Shown: positions 8,293 through 16,506 of the stretch, in pieces
Position numbering within the stretch: the first letter of the stretch is position 1
How the letters are laid out: each line of letters opens with the position of its first letter
DNA from: Alphaproteobacteria bacterium
Lineage (GTDB): Bacteria; Pseudomonadota; Alphaproteobacteria; Sphingomonadales; Sphingomonadaceae
NCBI GenBank assembly: GCA_030431875.1
Contig: JAUIIG010000013.1
Coordinates: 1 to 58,573, forward strand
DNA: 58,573 bases
Direction: 5' to 3'
Notes under the pieces: generated by a model
What the model was told of the DNA's origin: nothing
The model's input: only the letters and a program-made list of their open reading frames with translations
Database searches by the model: none
Made by a program: the position numbers and the translations under genes

Positions 8293-10409
8293 CAGTCGTT
8301 GTCTCCTTCTTCGGCGGCGCGCCTCGCGGCTTCGGACAGGACATAGGCACGGATGGCCTCCGACTGTTCGGCGTCAATCCACGGGGCAAAGCTGACCATG
8401 CCGTTGTCCGCCAGCGCGCCTTCCATCACCACCGAGTTCCAGGCATCGGCGTCGGTGGCATAGACGCTGCGCAGCAGGTTCGGGTTGACCGGGCCGTTGT
8501 GGCAGATGGTGCAGAAGCCGAGGTAGGCCTCCTGGCCCATGGCAATGGTCGCGGCGTCGAATACTTCGTCTGTCGCCACATAGTCCGGCAGCACTTGTTC
8601 CGGCAGCGGGGTGTAGGGCGCATCACCGTCGAGCTTGAAGACGAACAACATGCCGTTGGGCGGCGGGCGGCGCATCCAGTCGGTCTGGCTGGCCATTCCC
8701 ATCGATCCGCCATAGCCCGCCATGATCGCGACATATTGCACGCCATCGACGGCATAGGAGATCGCGCCAGCCACGATCCCGCGTTCGGTCTGGAAGTTCC
8801 AAAGCGGAGTGCCGTCTTCGGCGTTGTAGGCGTTGAAGGTGCCGTCGGGCAGACCCTGGAACACCAGGTTGCCACCGGTCGCCAGCGTGCCGCCGTTCCA
8901 CGGCCAATCGCGTTCGATAGACCAGCGTTCCTCCTGCGCTACCGGATCCCAGGCGATCAGCCGCCCGCGGGTGTTGGCGGTGACAAAAGCGCGGCGTGCC
9001 TCGGGTGTGTCGCCGGGCACCAGTCCTTCGGGCGGCGTGAGGAAAATGACGCCCGTGTTCCACCGACCGATGTTGCGGGTGTAATTCACGTCATCGAGAT
9101 AGGCCGACGGCGTATTCATCGCGGGGATGTAGACCAGCCCCGTCTGCGGCGAATAGCTCATCGGATGATAGGCGTGGGCACCCAGCCCGCTGGGAGTGAC
9201 GAGGTAAGGCGCGTTCTCGTATCGCGCTTCGGGGATCTCGACAGGTCGTCCCGTTTCGAGGTCGATGCGCTCTGCCCAGTTCTGCGGAACATATTCTTCA
9301 GCGCTGATCAGTGATCCGTCGCGGCGGTCGATAACGTAGAAGAAGGCGTTCTTGGGTGCCTGCATGACGACAGGCACATCCTCGCCGTCCACGTCCATGT
9401 GGGTAAGCGTCATCTGCTGGGTGGCAGTGTAGTCCCAGGTCTCGCCTGGATTGAGCTGGTAATGCCAGTTGTATGTGCCGGTGTCGGGGTTAAGCGACAG
9501 GATCGAGGCGAGGAAGAGGTTGTCGCCTTCCCCATTGCTGCGCGCGCGGTGGTTCCACGGGCTGCCGTTGCCGACGCCCACCAGCAGCTGGTCCAGTTCG
9601 GCATCGTAGACGACCGAATCCCACACCGTGCCGCCGCCGCCCATTTCCCAGTATTCGCCGGACCATGTGTCTGCGGCGAATTCCTCGAACACGGCATCCG
9701 AAGCGGCACCGTCGGGCCCGTCAGCCGGGTTGCCGGGCACGGTGTAGAAGCGCCAGACCAGCTCACCGCTGTCGGTATCATAGGCGGACAGGTATCCGCG
9801 GACACCCAGTTCGGCACCGGAGTTGCCGATGATCACCTTGTCGCGCACCACGCGTGGAGCCATGGTGATAGTGTAGGGCTGTTCCTGGTCGACAGTCACG
9901 ATGTCCCACAGCACCTCGCCGGTGGCGGCATCGAGTGAGACCAGCCGTCCGTCGATAGTGCCGACGTAGACCTTGCCTTCCCACACCGCGACGCCGCGAT
10001 TGACCACGTCGCAGCAGGTATGCGCGCCCTTGGCGCCGTCGACTTCGGGATCGTAGAACCACAACTGTTCGCCAGTGGCGGCGTCAAGCGCCATGACCTT
10101 GGACCAGGCGGTGGAGACGTACATCACCCCATCAACCACGATGGGTGTCGCTTCCTGTCCGCGCGTGGTGTCGAATTCGACAGTGTAGGCGAGGCCGAGC
10201 CGGTCGACGTTGTCGGCGTTGATCTGGTCGAGCGGGCTGAACCGGTCCTCGTTCCACGTGCGACCGTGACTCAGCCAGTTGTCAGGGTCTTCGTCGGCGG
10301 CCAGTAGGCGTTCCTGCGTGACATTGCCTGCTTCCGGCTCGCCCGCGCAGCCTGCCAAAGCCAGCACGCCCGCCAGAATCGCAAGTCCCGGAACACGTTG
10401 TAGATTCAT
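8292..10409 (-). CDS. Quinohaemoprotein (type II) PQQ alcohol dehydrogenase lipoprotein
   Basis: A 705-residue fusion of an eight-bladed PQQ propeller and a C-terminal cytochrome c domain. It is probably a lipoprotein (ALAGC at 17-21). Active-site features are the vicinal Cys132-Cys133 pair, Glu200 in GNSGAE, Asn281 in GNGSPWN and catalytic Asp326 in TWDYTATQ. The residue two after the Asp is Thr rather than Asp, as in calcium-type alcohol dehydrogenases and unlike lanthanide-dependent XoxF. The haem site is CTICH (633-637) with a likely Met671 ligand. It oxidises primary alcohols and passes electrons to its own haem. It is the first gene of a four-gene operon. Confidence 0.93.
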   Translation of the reverse strand: MNLQRVPGLAILAGVLALAGCAGEPEAGNVTQERLLAADEDPDNWLSHGRTWNEDRFSPLDQINADNVDRLGLAYTVEFDTTRGQEATPIVVDGVMYVSTAWSKVMALDAATGEQLWFYDPEVDGAKGAHTCCDVVNRGVAVWEGKVYVGTIDGRLVSLDAATGEVLWDIVTVDQEQPYTITMAPRVVRDKVIIGNSGAELGVRGYLSAYDTDSGELVWRFYTVPGNPADGPDGAASDAVFEEFAADTWSGEYWEMGGGGTVWDSVVYDAELDQLLVGVGNGSPWNHRARSNGEGDNLFLASILSLNPDTGTYNWHYQLNPGETWDYTATQQMTLTHMDVDGEDVPVVMQAPKNAFFYVIDRRDGSLISAEEYVPQNWAERIDLETGRPVEIPEARYENAPYLVTPSGLGAHAYHPMSYSPQTGLVYIPAMNTPSAYLDDVNYTRNIGRWNTGVIFLTPPEGLVPGDTPEARRAFVTANTRGRLIAWDPVAQEERWSIERDWPWNGGTLATGGNLVFQGLPDGTFNAYNAEDGTPLWNFQTERGIVAGAISYAVDGVQYVAIMAGYGGSMGMASQTDWMRRPPPNGMLFVFKLDGDAPYTPLPEQVLPDYVATDEVFDAATIAMGQEAYLGFCTICHNGPVNPNLLRSVYATDADAWNSVVMEGALADNGMVSFAPWIDAEQSEAIRAYVLSEAARRAAEEGDND

Positions 10410-10461
10410 CCAGCCTTCTCCCCGCGCGGGAGATTAGGGCGGTGCTTCACGAGAGTCTATC

Positions 10462-10473
10462 GGGCAAAGTCAA
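10462..10473 (-). promoter_or_regulatory. TTGACTTTGCCC element upstream of the quinohaemoprotein operon
   Basis: On the minus strand the 12-mer TTGACTTTGCCC starts 64 nt upstream of the alcohol dehydrogenase ATG and touches the stop codon of the kinase gene. An identical 12-mer stands 76 nt upstream of the LigE-like gene. TTGACT fits a -35 box, but I see no convincing -10 at 16-18 nt. Confidence 0.5.
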
Positions 10474-11327
10474 TTTGTCGTGGCGCGCGGACGTTGGTCC
10501 GGCCCGATGGGGATCACCACGTCGGCGCGGGCGGGCATTTCGTCGAGCATGTGCCGGGTCAGCCGTTCGTAGTGCGCGCAGAACCGGGTGAGGGCAGACT
10601 GGTCCATCAGACCCGGCGCATCGGGGTTGGCGGCGCGTAACTTGTCCTCCTGCAAGGCGCGGTTGCGGGCGACGGCCTCGAAGCCGTCTACCTTCAGCAT
10701 GACCAGCAGGTCGATCTGGTCGAACAGCCGGGCATAGTCCCCGGCCAGCCAGTGGTTGACGAGGCCGCGCCACAGGCCGTCGGGGTCTTCCTCGCGTTCG
10801 AGGTCGTTGACCGGTTCGGCGAGCGCCTCGGCATCTTGCGGCTTCGCACCGACGCACCAGCCTTCCAGCAGCAGCACGTCGACAGGGCCGGTGACCTGCT
10901 CGCCTTGCCCGGCGCGGTCGTCGCGGGCCTTGTCGAAGCGGGGCAAGGTGAGGGGACGTCCAGCCAGCATGTCTTCGAGGATGGCGAGGCCCATGCCGAT
11001 CGCGTGGGTGCCGGGCACGCCGCGCGTGGCGAACAGCGGGTGGACCTCGTCGGCCAGTTGCTGGCGTTCGGCCTTGGTCAGGTAGAGGTCGTCGAGCGAC
11101 AGGGTCACGGCACGGATCTGCCGCTTGGCGAGCAGGACCTCGAGGAACTTGCACAGGGTCGACTTGCCGGAGCCTTGCGCGCCGTTGATCCCGACCACTA
11201 GCGGCGCACGCGAGGCAGGCAGACGCGCAATACGGGTCGCCAGCGGCTTCCAATGATTTTCGACGATGTCGGTATAGTCCGCGGGCAGGCCTTCCGCCGC
11301 GATCAGGTCAGCAATCGGGTCACTCAT
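10470..11327 (-). CDS. P-loop kinase, probable D-glycerate 3-kinase
   Basis: A 285-residue protein of the uridine/pantothenate-kinase-like group that includes plant-type glycerate 3-kinase. The Walker A loop is GINGAQGSGKST at about residues 48-59, followed by LSLDDLYL, a catalytic-Asp region, and LLLEGWCVG as the Walker B-like strand. The likely reaction is ATP-dependent phosphorylation of D-glycerate to 3-phosphoglycerate in the cytoplasm. Its start overlaps the stop of a hydroxypyruvate/glyoxylate reductase by 4 nt, which supports glycerate as substrate. A different small-molecule kinase of the same fold cannot be excluded. Confidence 0.8.
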   Translation of the reverse strand: MSDPIADLIAAEGLPADYTDIVENHWKPLATRIARLPASRAPLVVGINGAQGSGKSTLCKFLEVLLAKRQIRAVTLSLDDLYLTKAERQQLADEVHPLFATRGVPGTHAIGMGLAILEDMLAGRPLTLPRFDKARDDRAGQGEQVTGPVDVLLLEGWCVGAKPQDAEALAEPVNDLEREEDPDGLWRGLVNHWLAGDYARLFDQIDLLVMLKVDGFEAVARNRALQEDKLRAANPDAPGLMDQSALTRFCAHYERLTRHMLDEMPARADVVIPIGPDQRPRATTN

Positions 11328-12277
11328 GCAATGCGGTCTGGCAGGTCAGTCCCTGCAGCAAAAGCCTCGATATTGGCGAGCGCGCGCATGCCCATAGCCT
11401 CGCGCGTTTCGGCATTGGCGCTGCCGAGGTGCGGCAGGAGGACGACGTTTTCGAGGTCGAGCAGGGCCTCGGGCACCTGCGGTTCCTGCGGATAGACGTC
11501 GAGCCCCGCGCCCGCGAGGTGGCCGGACTTCAGGGCATCGGCCAGCGCATCATGATCCACCACCCCGCCGCGCGCGGTGTTGATGAGGTAGCTGCCCGGC
11601 TTCATCGTTGCCAGCGCCTTCGCGTCGATCAGGTTGGCGGTATCGCCGCCGCCCGGAACGTGCAGCGAAACGAAATCGGACCTGGCCAGCAGGTCGTCGA
11701 GGTTAGGGCAGAACTCGGCATCCAGCGCCTTGGCCGCTTCGCTTTCGCGGCGGGCATAGTAGGCGATTTTCATGCCGAAGCCGTAGTGCGCGCGCTCGGC
11801 TGTCGCCTGCCCGATCCGCCCGAAGCCGACCACGCCCAGCACTTTGCCCTTCAGCGCCGAACCAATGAGGTGGGTGGGGCGCCAGCCGGACCAGTTCCCC
11901 GACCGCAGTTCGCGCTCGCCTTCGCCTGCGCGGCGCGCTGCCATCAGGATCAGCGTCAGCGCGAGGTCTGCCGTGGCATCGGTCAGGACGCCGGGCGTGT
12001 TGGAAACGGCAATGCCGGCGGCCTTTGCTGCCACAAGGTCGATGTGATCGAAGCCGACGCCGTAGTTGGCGATCAGCTTCACGCGGTTGCCACCGGCAAT
12101 CACCTCGGCATCGATGCGGTCCGACACGGTGGGTGCCATCACGTCGAATTCGCCCATGGCTGCGACGAGTTCGGACTGGCTCAGCGGCTTGTCGGTGTCG
12201 TTCAGCACCACCTCAAACCGCTCGCCCAGCGCGCGTTCGACGGCTTCGGGCCAGCGGCGGGTGACAAGCACGCGCAA
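11324..12277 (-). CDS. D-2-hydroxyacid dehydrogenase (glyoxylate/hydroxypyruvate reductase type)
   Basis: A 317-residue NAD(P)-dependent reductase. It has the Rossmann motif GVVGFGRIGQA at about 153-163, the catalytic Arg in NTARGGVVD and the catalytic His in LLPHLGSAN. The YGVGFDHID segment is typical of the glyoxylate/hydroxypyruvate branch. It would reduce hydroxypyruvate to D-glycerate or glyoxylate to glycolate. It lies 4 nt after the LigE-like GST and overlaps the glycerate kinase, so reductase and kinase form a two-step route into 3-phosphoglycerate. Confidence 0.87.
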   Translation of the reverse strand: MRVLVTRRWPEAVERALGERFEVVLNDTDKPLSQSELVAAMGEFDVMAPTVSDRIDAEVIAGGNRVKLIANYGVGFDHIDLVAAKAAGIAVSNTPGVLTDATADLALTLILMAARRAGEGERELRSGNWSGWRPTHLIGSALKGKVLGVVGFGRIGQATAERAHYGFGMKIAYYARRESEAAKALDAEFCPNLDDLLARSDFVSLHVPGGGDTANLIDAKALATMKPGSYLINTARGGVVDHDALADALKSGHLAGAGLDVYPQEPQVPEALLDLENVVLLPHLGSANAETREAMGMRALANIEAFAAGTDLPDRIA

Positions 12278-12281
12278 GTTG

Positions 12282-13115
12282 TCAGTCTTCCTTGTTGATG
12301 AACTTGGTCTCGGCCTGGGTCGATGCCGGGCCCGTGTTGCGCTTGTTGATGCCGCCCATCACGCCTTCGGGCATGAACAGCGGCGGATCGCCTTCGCGCG
12401 GTTCCAGCCCGAAGATCGGGAACAGGCCGGGGTGCTGACCCAGCCCATCGTAAAGGGCGCAGACGCGCTCGACCCACGGCCGTAGCGGATCGTTGGCCGC
12501 AAGTGCCGGAGTCTGCGCCAGCGAGGCCAGCCACAGGAAACCGCCCATGATGCGATAGTCGGCATAATTGGGCGAGCTGCCGCCGAGGAAGGGACTCTCC
12601 TTCAGGGCAAGCCGCAGCGGTTCGAGCGCGGCGGAGATCGCGGGCAGGCGGTCTTCGCGGCCCAGCTGCAATTCTTCCAACTTGCCGCCCAGGATCACCT
12701 CGCGGGTGGAGGTGACATAGTCCTTGTCGTGCTCGTAGCAGACGTCGCGGTAGTCGCCGCAGTAGCTGCGCATCCACGGACCAACTGCCGCGCCCCAGAA
12801 CCATGAATCGAGCGCCCGCGTCAGCACGGCCACGCTTTCGTGCGGGATCAGCATGGGGCGGTCCGGGTAGGTCTCGTCCAGGTATTCGACGATGCCCCAG
12901 CTATCGAGCACCCATTTGCCATCGTCGACAATGGCGGGCAGCCGCTCGGTCTTGCCGCCGGTACGGTCCATGATGCCGGTGAAGCCGCCTTCGACAATGT
13001 CGAGGTCGAAACCCTTGTGGCGCACGGCGAACTTGGTCGCCCAGACAAAGGGGCTGATCGTCGCACCGGTCGAAACCTGCAGGTCGTAAAGGGTGATCGT
13101 ATTGTTCGCTGGCAT
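12282..13115 (-). CDS. Glutathione S-transferase family protein, LigE-like beta-etherase
   Basis: A 277-residue protein with a thioredoxin-fold N-terminal domain and a helical C-terminal domain. From memory it matches LigE, the sphingomonad lignin beta-aryl-ether cleaving enzyme, along its length: the opening NNTITLYDLQ, TISPFVWATKFAVRHKG, GGFTGIMDRTGG, VLDSWGIVEYLDE and GREDRLP blocks all align. LigE uses glutathione to split the ether bond of oxidised lignin dimers. The ribosome site GGAGAGGCGG is strong. It leads an operon with a hydroxypyruvate reductase and glycerate kinase. The exact substrate is inferred; stereospecificity cannot be read. Confidence 0.82.
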   Translation of the reverse strand: MPANNTITLYDLQVSTGATISPFVWATKFAVRHKGFDLDIVEGGFTGIMDRTGGKTERLPAIVDDGKWVLDSWGIVEYLDETYPDRPMLIPHESVAVLTRALDSWFWGAAVGPWMRSYCGDYRDVCYEHDKDYVTSTREVILGGKLEELQLGREDRLPAISAALEPLRLALKESPFLGGSSPNYADYRIMGGFLWLASLAQTPALAANDPLRPWVERVCALYDGLGQHPGLFPIFGLEPREGDPPLFMPEGVMGGINKRNTGPASTQAETKFINKED

Positions 13116-13179
13116 TGCCGCCTCTCCTTTGGCCGGGGTGTCGCAGGCCCCTTGCCCCGAGGCTAGCTAACGCGTCATT

Positions 13180-13191
13180 GGGCAAAGTCAA
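13180..13191 (-). promoter_or_regulatory. TTGACTTTGCCC element upstream of the LigE-like operon
   Basis: The minus-strand copy of the 12-mer found before the quinohaemoprotein operon, starting 76 nt upstream of the GST start. A TAGCTA sequence follows 16 nt after the TTGACT hexamer and may be the -10. The direct repetition AAAGTCAAAGTCA adjoins it on the plus strand. Confidence 0.5.
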
Positions 13192-13273
13192 AGTCAGTGC
13201 GCGCCAGCAAGCTATTTTCTCGTGTCGGCAAAGCTGTCATCCTGCGGTAGCCTTGCTGCTGTGGATGGTGCCG

Positions 13274-14350
13274 ATGCGATCTCTTGCCCCGACCCTGTGC
13301 GCCCTGGTGCTGGCCTCCTGCGCCACTTTGCCGCCCGCTGAAGCCGACTGGCCGACGCTGGGTGAAGGGCCGCAGCTGGCGCCTGACACGGTCATCACCC
13401 ATTTCGCTTTCGGCAGCTGCAACAGCCAGGACCACGCTCAGGCGATGTGGAGCACCATTGCCGCCAGCCATCCGCAGGCCTTCATCGCCATGGGCGACAA
13501 CATTTACGGCGAGACGGGATGGGACGAAGGGCCGGTCATGCCCACGCTGGTCGAAGCGTACCGCACGCAGATGACCAGCGCGCCGTTCATGCAGCTGCGC
13601 CGGGAGGTGCCGATGCTGGTGACCTGGGACGACAACGACTACGGCCTGAACGATGGCGGCGCGTCCTTCGAGCAGCGCGAAAATTCGGAACGCCTGTTCG
13701 AACACTACTGGCACATGCCTGCCGAGGTCCGGGGTCGCGCAGGCGTCTACCAGAGCACGACGATCGGCCCGGCAGGACGGCGCGTGCAGTTCATCGTGCT
13801 CGACACCCGCTTTTTCCGTTCAGACTATGTGCGGTGGGGGCCGGAAACTCCCAGCGGACGCTACACGGTCAACACCGATCTCGCTGCGACCATGCTGGGC
13901 GCGGCGCAGTGGGACTGGCTGGAGAGCGAATTGGCCGAACCGGCAGACCTGCGCGTAGTGGTCAGCTCGGTACAGGTGCTGAGCGAGGCGCACGGCTGGG
14001 AGGCTTGGGACAAGCTGCCGCTGGAACGTGCGCGCTTGCTCGACTTGCTGGTGCGCAGGGCAGGCGGCGGGCTGGTGCTGCTTACGGGAGACCGCCACGC
14101 TGCGGCCTTCTACGAGACCGAGTGGCAGGGCGAGCGCATCACCGAATTCACTTCGAGCGCGCTCAACCGGCCCCGGCCAGGCGGCACAGAGCAGGCCACC
14201 GCACGCGAGCCGGACCCGCTGCGGCTGACGCCCTTCATCGGCGAGGCCAACTTCGGAAGCATGGTGATCGACTGGTCGCAGCGCGAGCTGGCCATGGCCA
14301 TCGTTTCGGTTGACGGGACGCCGGTGGAGACGCTGGTGCGCAGCTTCTAG
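13274..14350 (+). CDS. PhoD-like alkaline phosphatase/phosphodiesterase lipoprotein
   Basis: A protein of about 358 residues. I start at the Met that opens a lipoprotein signal (lipobox LASC); an in-frame ATG three codons upstream is equally possible. Metallophosphatase blocks are FGSCN, IAMGDNIYG, WDDNDYGLND, LDTRFFRSDY and LLTGDRHAA, in the order expected for the PhoD family, which hydrolyses phosphate mono- or diesters with bound metals. It would act in the periplasm or at the outer membrane. It is divergent from the LigE-like operon, and its stop overlaps the convergent ketopantoate-reductase family gene by 4 nt. Confidence 0.85.
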   Translation: MRSLAPTLCALVLASCATLPPAEADWPTLGEGPQLAPDTVITHFAFGSCNSQDHAQAMWSTIAASHPQAFIAMGDNIYGETGWDEGPVMPTLVEAYRTQMTSAPFMQLRREVPMLVTWDDNDYGLNDGGASFEQRENSERLFEHYWHMPAEVRGRAGVYQSTTIGPAGRRVQFIVLDTRFFRSDYVRWGPETPSGRYTVNTDLAATMLGAAQWDWLESELAEPADLRVVVSSVQVLSEAHGWEAWDKLPLERARLLDLLVRRAGGGLVLLTGDRHAAAFYETEWQGERITEFTSSALNRPRPGGTEQATAREPDPLRLTPFIGEANFGSMVIDWSQRELAMAIVSVDGTPVETLVRSF

Positions 14351-15270
14351 CCGCCCGCGATCTTGGCCTCTTCCAGTTTGACGAGGTGCCACAGCGTTTC
14401 GAGCACCGGGGCAGCGACACCGGCTTCTTTCGCTGCCGTGACGATGGCCCCGTTGATCGCATCAACTTCGGTCCGGCGACCGGCGTGCAGGTCCTGCAAC
14501 ATCGAGGGTTCGTGGTCGGCATGGTCGGTCATGCTGACCTCGGTCAGGTCGTAGATCGGCTGGCCGTCCACCATCACGCCATTGGCATGGGCGGCCGCGA
14601 TCCCCTCGGCCACGGCTGCCTTGATCGTCGCTCGCGATTCCGGGTTTTCACCAAGGAAGCCCGGCGTTCGGCGCGTCAGCGCGCAGAGCGGGTTCATGGT
14701 GGCGTTGAAGATGGCCTTGGACCAGATCACCTCGTGGATCTTCGGGTCGAGCACGGTTTCGAGGCCGCCAGCAGTCAGCAATCCCGCGACTTGTTCGGCA
14801 AAGGCCGGGTCACCACCGAAAGCGGGGTAGAGCTTCGAATAGCCCTCGCCATGGCTGCGCACCCGTCCGGGTCCGAGCAGGTCGCTGGGCAGCATGGAGG
14901 CGCCCACCATCACCCGGTCATCGCTGACGAAGCCTGCCAGCCGTTTGTCGTTGCCAAGCCCGTTCTGCAGGCTGAGCAAGTGGGTATTTTCGCCGATTGC
15001 TGCAGCGATGCCTTCGAGCGCACCTTGGGTGTGGAACGTCTTGGTGAAGACCAGCACCAGGTCGACCGGTTCGGTGACATCGGCGGGCAGGGCAGCGCGG
15101 ATCGGAAGTCGTTCAACACCGCTGCGCAGGTCCAGCTCCAGCCCGCCGGCACTGATCGCGGCAACATGTTCCGCATTGACGTCGATGAGGGTGACGTCGG
15201 CTCCGGCGCGGTGGAAGGCAGCACCGAACAGGCACCCCATGGCGCCCGATCCAAGGACAGCAACCCTCAT
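14347..15270 (-). CDS. Ketopantoate reductase family protein (ApbA/PanE fold)
   Basis: A 307-residue NADPH-dependent reductase with the N-terminal dinucleotide motif GSGAMGCLFG. The catalytic Lys region WSKAIFNATMNPLCAL and the C-terminal Glu/Asp region match 2-dehydropantoate 2-reductase. The classic role is reducing ketopantoate to pantoate for CoA synthesis. Many members act on other 2-keto acids, so I give no symbol. It overlaps the Nudix gene upstream by 4 nt. Confidence 0.8.
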   Translation of the reverse strand: MRVAVLGSGAMGCLFGAAFHRAGADVTLIDVNAEHVAAISAGGLELDLRSGVERLPIRAALPADVTEPVDLVLVFTKTFHTQGALEGIAAAIGENTHLLSLQNGLGNDKRLAGFVSDDRVMVGASMLPSDLLGPGRVRSHGEGYSKLYPAFGGDPAFAEQVAGLLTAGGLETVLDPKIHEVIWSKAIFNATMNPLCALTRRTPGFLGENPESRATIKAAVAEGIAAAHANGVMVDGQPIYDLTEVSMTDHADHEPSMLQDLHAGRRTEVDAINGAIVTAAKEAGVAAPVLETLWHLVKLEEAKIAGG

Positions 15271-15803
15271 CCGAGCAGCTTTGGACCAAGCAGCATCAGC
15301 ATGCGCACGTCGATGGCGTAATCACCCGCACGGAAGTCGGCGATGAACTGTTCGATCTCGCTCAGCTTCACGCGGTGGACGGTGATGTTCTCACCTTCGA
15401 CACCGCCGCCTGCGGACACCTTGGTCAGGCCGCTGGCCTTGAGCAGGGTGAAGCTTTCGGTGACCATGCCGGGGGAGGAATAGAACTCGCCCACCTCTTC
15501 CCATTTGTCGGCGATGTAGCCAGTTTCTTCTTCCAGCTCGCGCTTGGCGGCGCTCAGCGGATCGTCGTCCTCGCCGCCCGCGTCGTCACCGATCAGGCCC
15601 GCCGGCATTTCGAGGCAATTGCGGTTCAGCGGCACGCGGAACTGATCGATCAGCAATACCTCGCCGTCGTCTACCGCGAGGATCACTGCAGCGCGGACCT
15701 CGCGGGTGCGGGTGGCATATTCCCACTTGCCGCGCTTCTTGGTGGCAATCCACTTGCCTTCCCAGGTGGTTTCTTCGGGCGGGAGCGATTTCGGGTCGGA
15801 CAT
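15267..15803 (-). CDS. Nudix hydrolase, ADP-ribose pyrophosphatase type
   Basis: A 178-residue Nudix enzyme that cleaves nucleoside diphosphates linked to another group, probably ADP-ribose or a sugar nucleotide. The Nudix helix KRELEEETGY is clear and is preceded by MPAGLIG. The loop between the first Gly and this helix is longer by several residues (acidic GDDAGGEDDD), so the strict 23-residue box is stretched. It lies just downstream of the LemA/TPM operon and is coupled to the next gene by an ATGA overlap. Confidence 0.87.
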   Translation of the reverse strand: MSDPKSLPPEETTWEGKWIATKKRGKWEYATRTREVRAAVILAVDDGEVLLIDQFRVPLNRNCLEMPAGLIGDDAGGEDDDPLSAAKRELEEETGYIADKWEEVGEFYSSPGMVTESFTLLKASGLTKVSAGGGVEGENITVHRVKLSEIEQFIADFRAGDYAIDVRMLMLLGPKLLG

Positions 15804-15824
15804 GCCGACAGCGCTATCGGAGCC

Positions 15825-16505
15825 TTACAGCTCGATCAAGCGATCCGGCAGTTCGTTCTGGTCATCTTCGGCGCGCGGGAAGTGCGGCGCGAGCACCTTG
15901 CCGACGTCGCGTACGCCTGCGGCGATACCTTCGGCAATGCAGTCCTTGCGAATTTCGTCGAGCATGTCGGCCATGGCTTCGCCCCAGACTTCGGGCTCGA
16001 CCAGGTCCGCGATGGCCTCGTCTGCCACGATCTCCGCGCGATGTTCGCGCATCGAGACATAGAGCAGCACGCCGGTACGGCCGTGGGTTCGGCGCTCTGC
16101 TCCGACCTTGAAATGCTTGATGGCCCGGGCCCGCACGCGCAGGCGCTTCACCGGTCCGGGCACCAGCCAGAAGCGGAGCTTGGGGATCAACAGGAACAGC
16201 CAGACGCCGACGAACTTGAGCAGCCCGAAGCCGACCACCAGGCTGGTGAACTGGCCCATGGTCCACTCGCTGTCGCCCCATCCGCCCGTAAAGAGCATGT
16301 CCCACTTGGCCATGGCGAGGTCGGGGAAGGCCACCAGCAGGCTCATCGCGGTAAAGCTGGCGACCGCCGCCCAGACCATAGCAACGTCGGAATAGCCGTC
16401 CGACATCTCGGCGATGACCGGCACGATCTCGCCGCTGGTGGTAAGTTCGGCCTCGGCCACCGCGTCGGAGACGATCTTGTGCTGCGCTTCGTTGAGTATG
16501 GGCAT
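15825..16505 (-). CDS. TPM-domain membrane protein
   Basis: A 226-residue protein. The start chosen follows the previous stop by 1 nt; a longer frame overlaps the Gly-rich tail of the neighbour and is not credible. Two membrane segments (about 45-65 and 90-115) are followed by a TPM-type domain with GVLLYVSMREHRAEIVAD. TPM proteins (TLP18.3/Psb32/MOLO-1) are linked to membrane or photosystem repair, some as phosphatases. It forms an operon with a second TPM protein and LemA, a widespread set of unclear role. Confidence 0.78.
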   Translation of the reverse strand: MPILNEAQHKIVSDAVAEAELTTSGEIVPVIAEMSDGYSDVAMVWAAVASFTAMSLLVAFPDLAMAKWDMLFTGGWGDSEWTMGQFTSLVVGFGLLKFVGVWLFLLIPKLRFWLVPGPVKRLRVRARAIKHFKVGAERRTHGRTGVLLYVSMREHRAEIVADEAIADLVEPEVWGEAMADMLDEIRKDCIAEGIAAGVRDVGKVLAPHFPRAEDDQNELPDRLIEL

Positions 16506-16506
16506 C

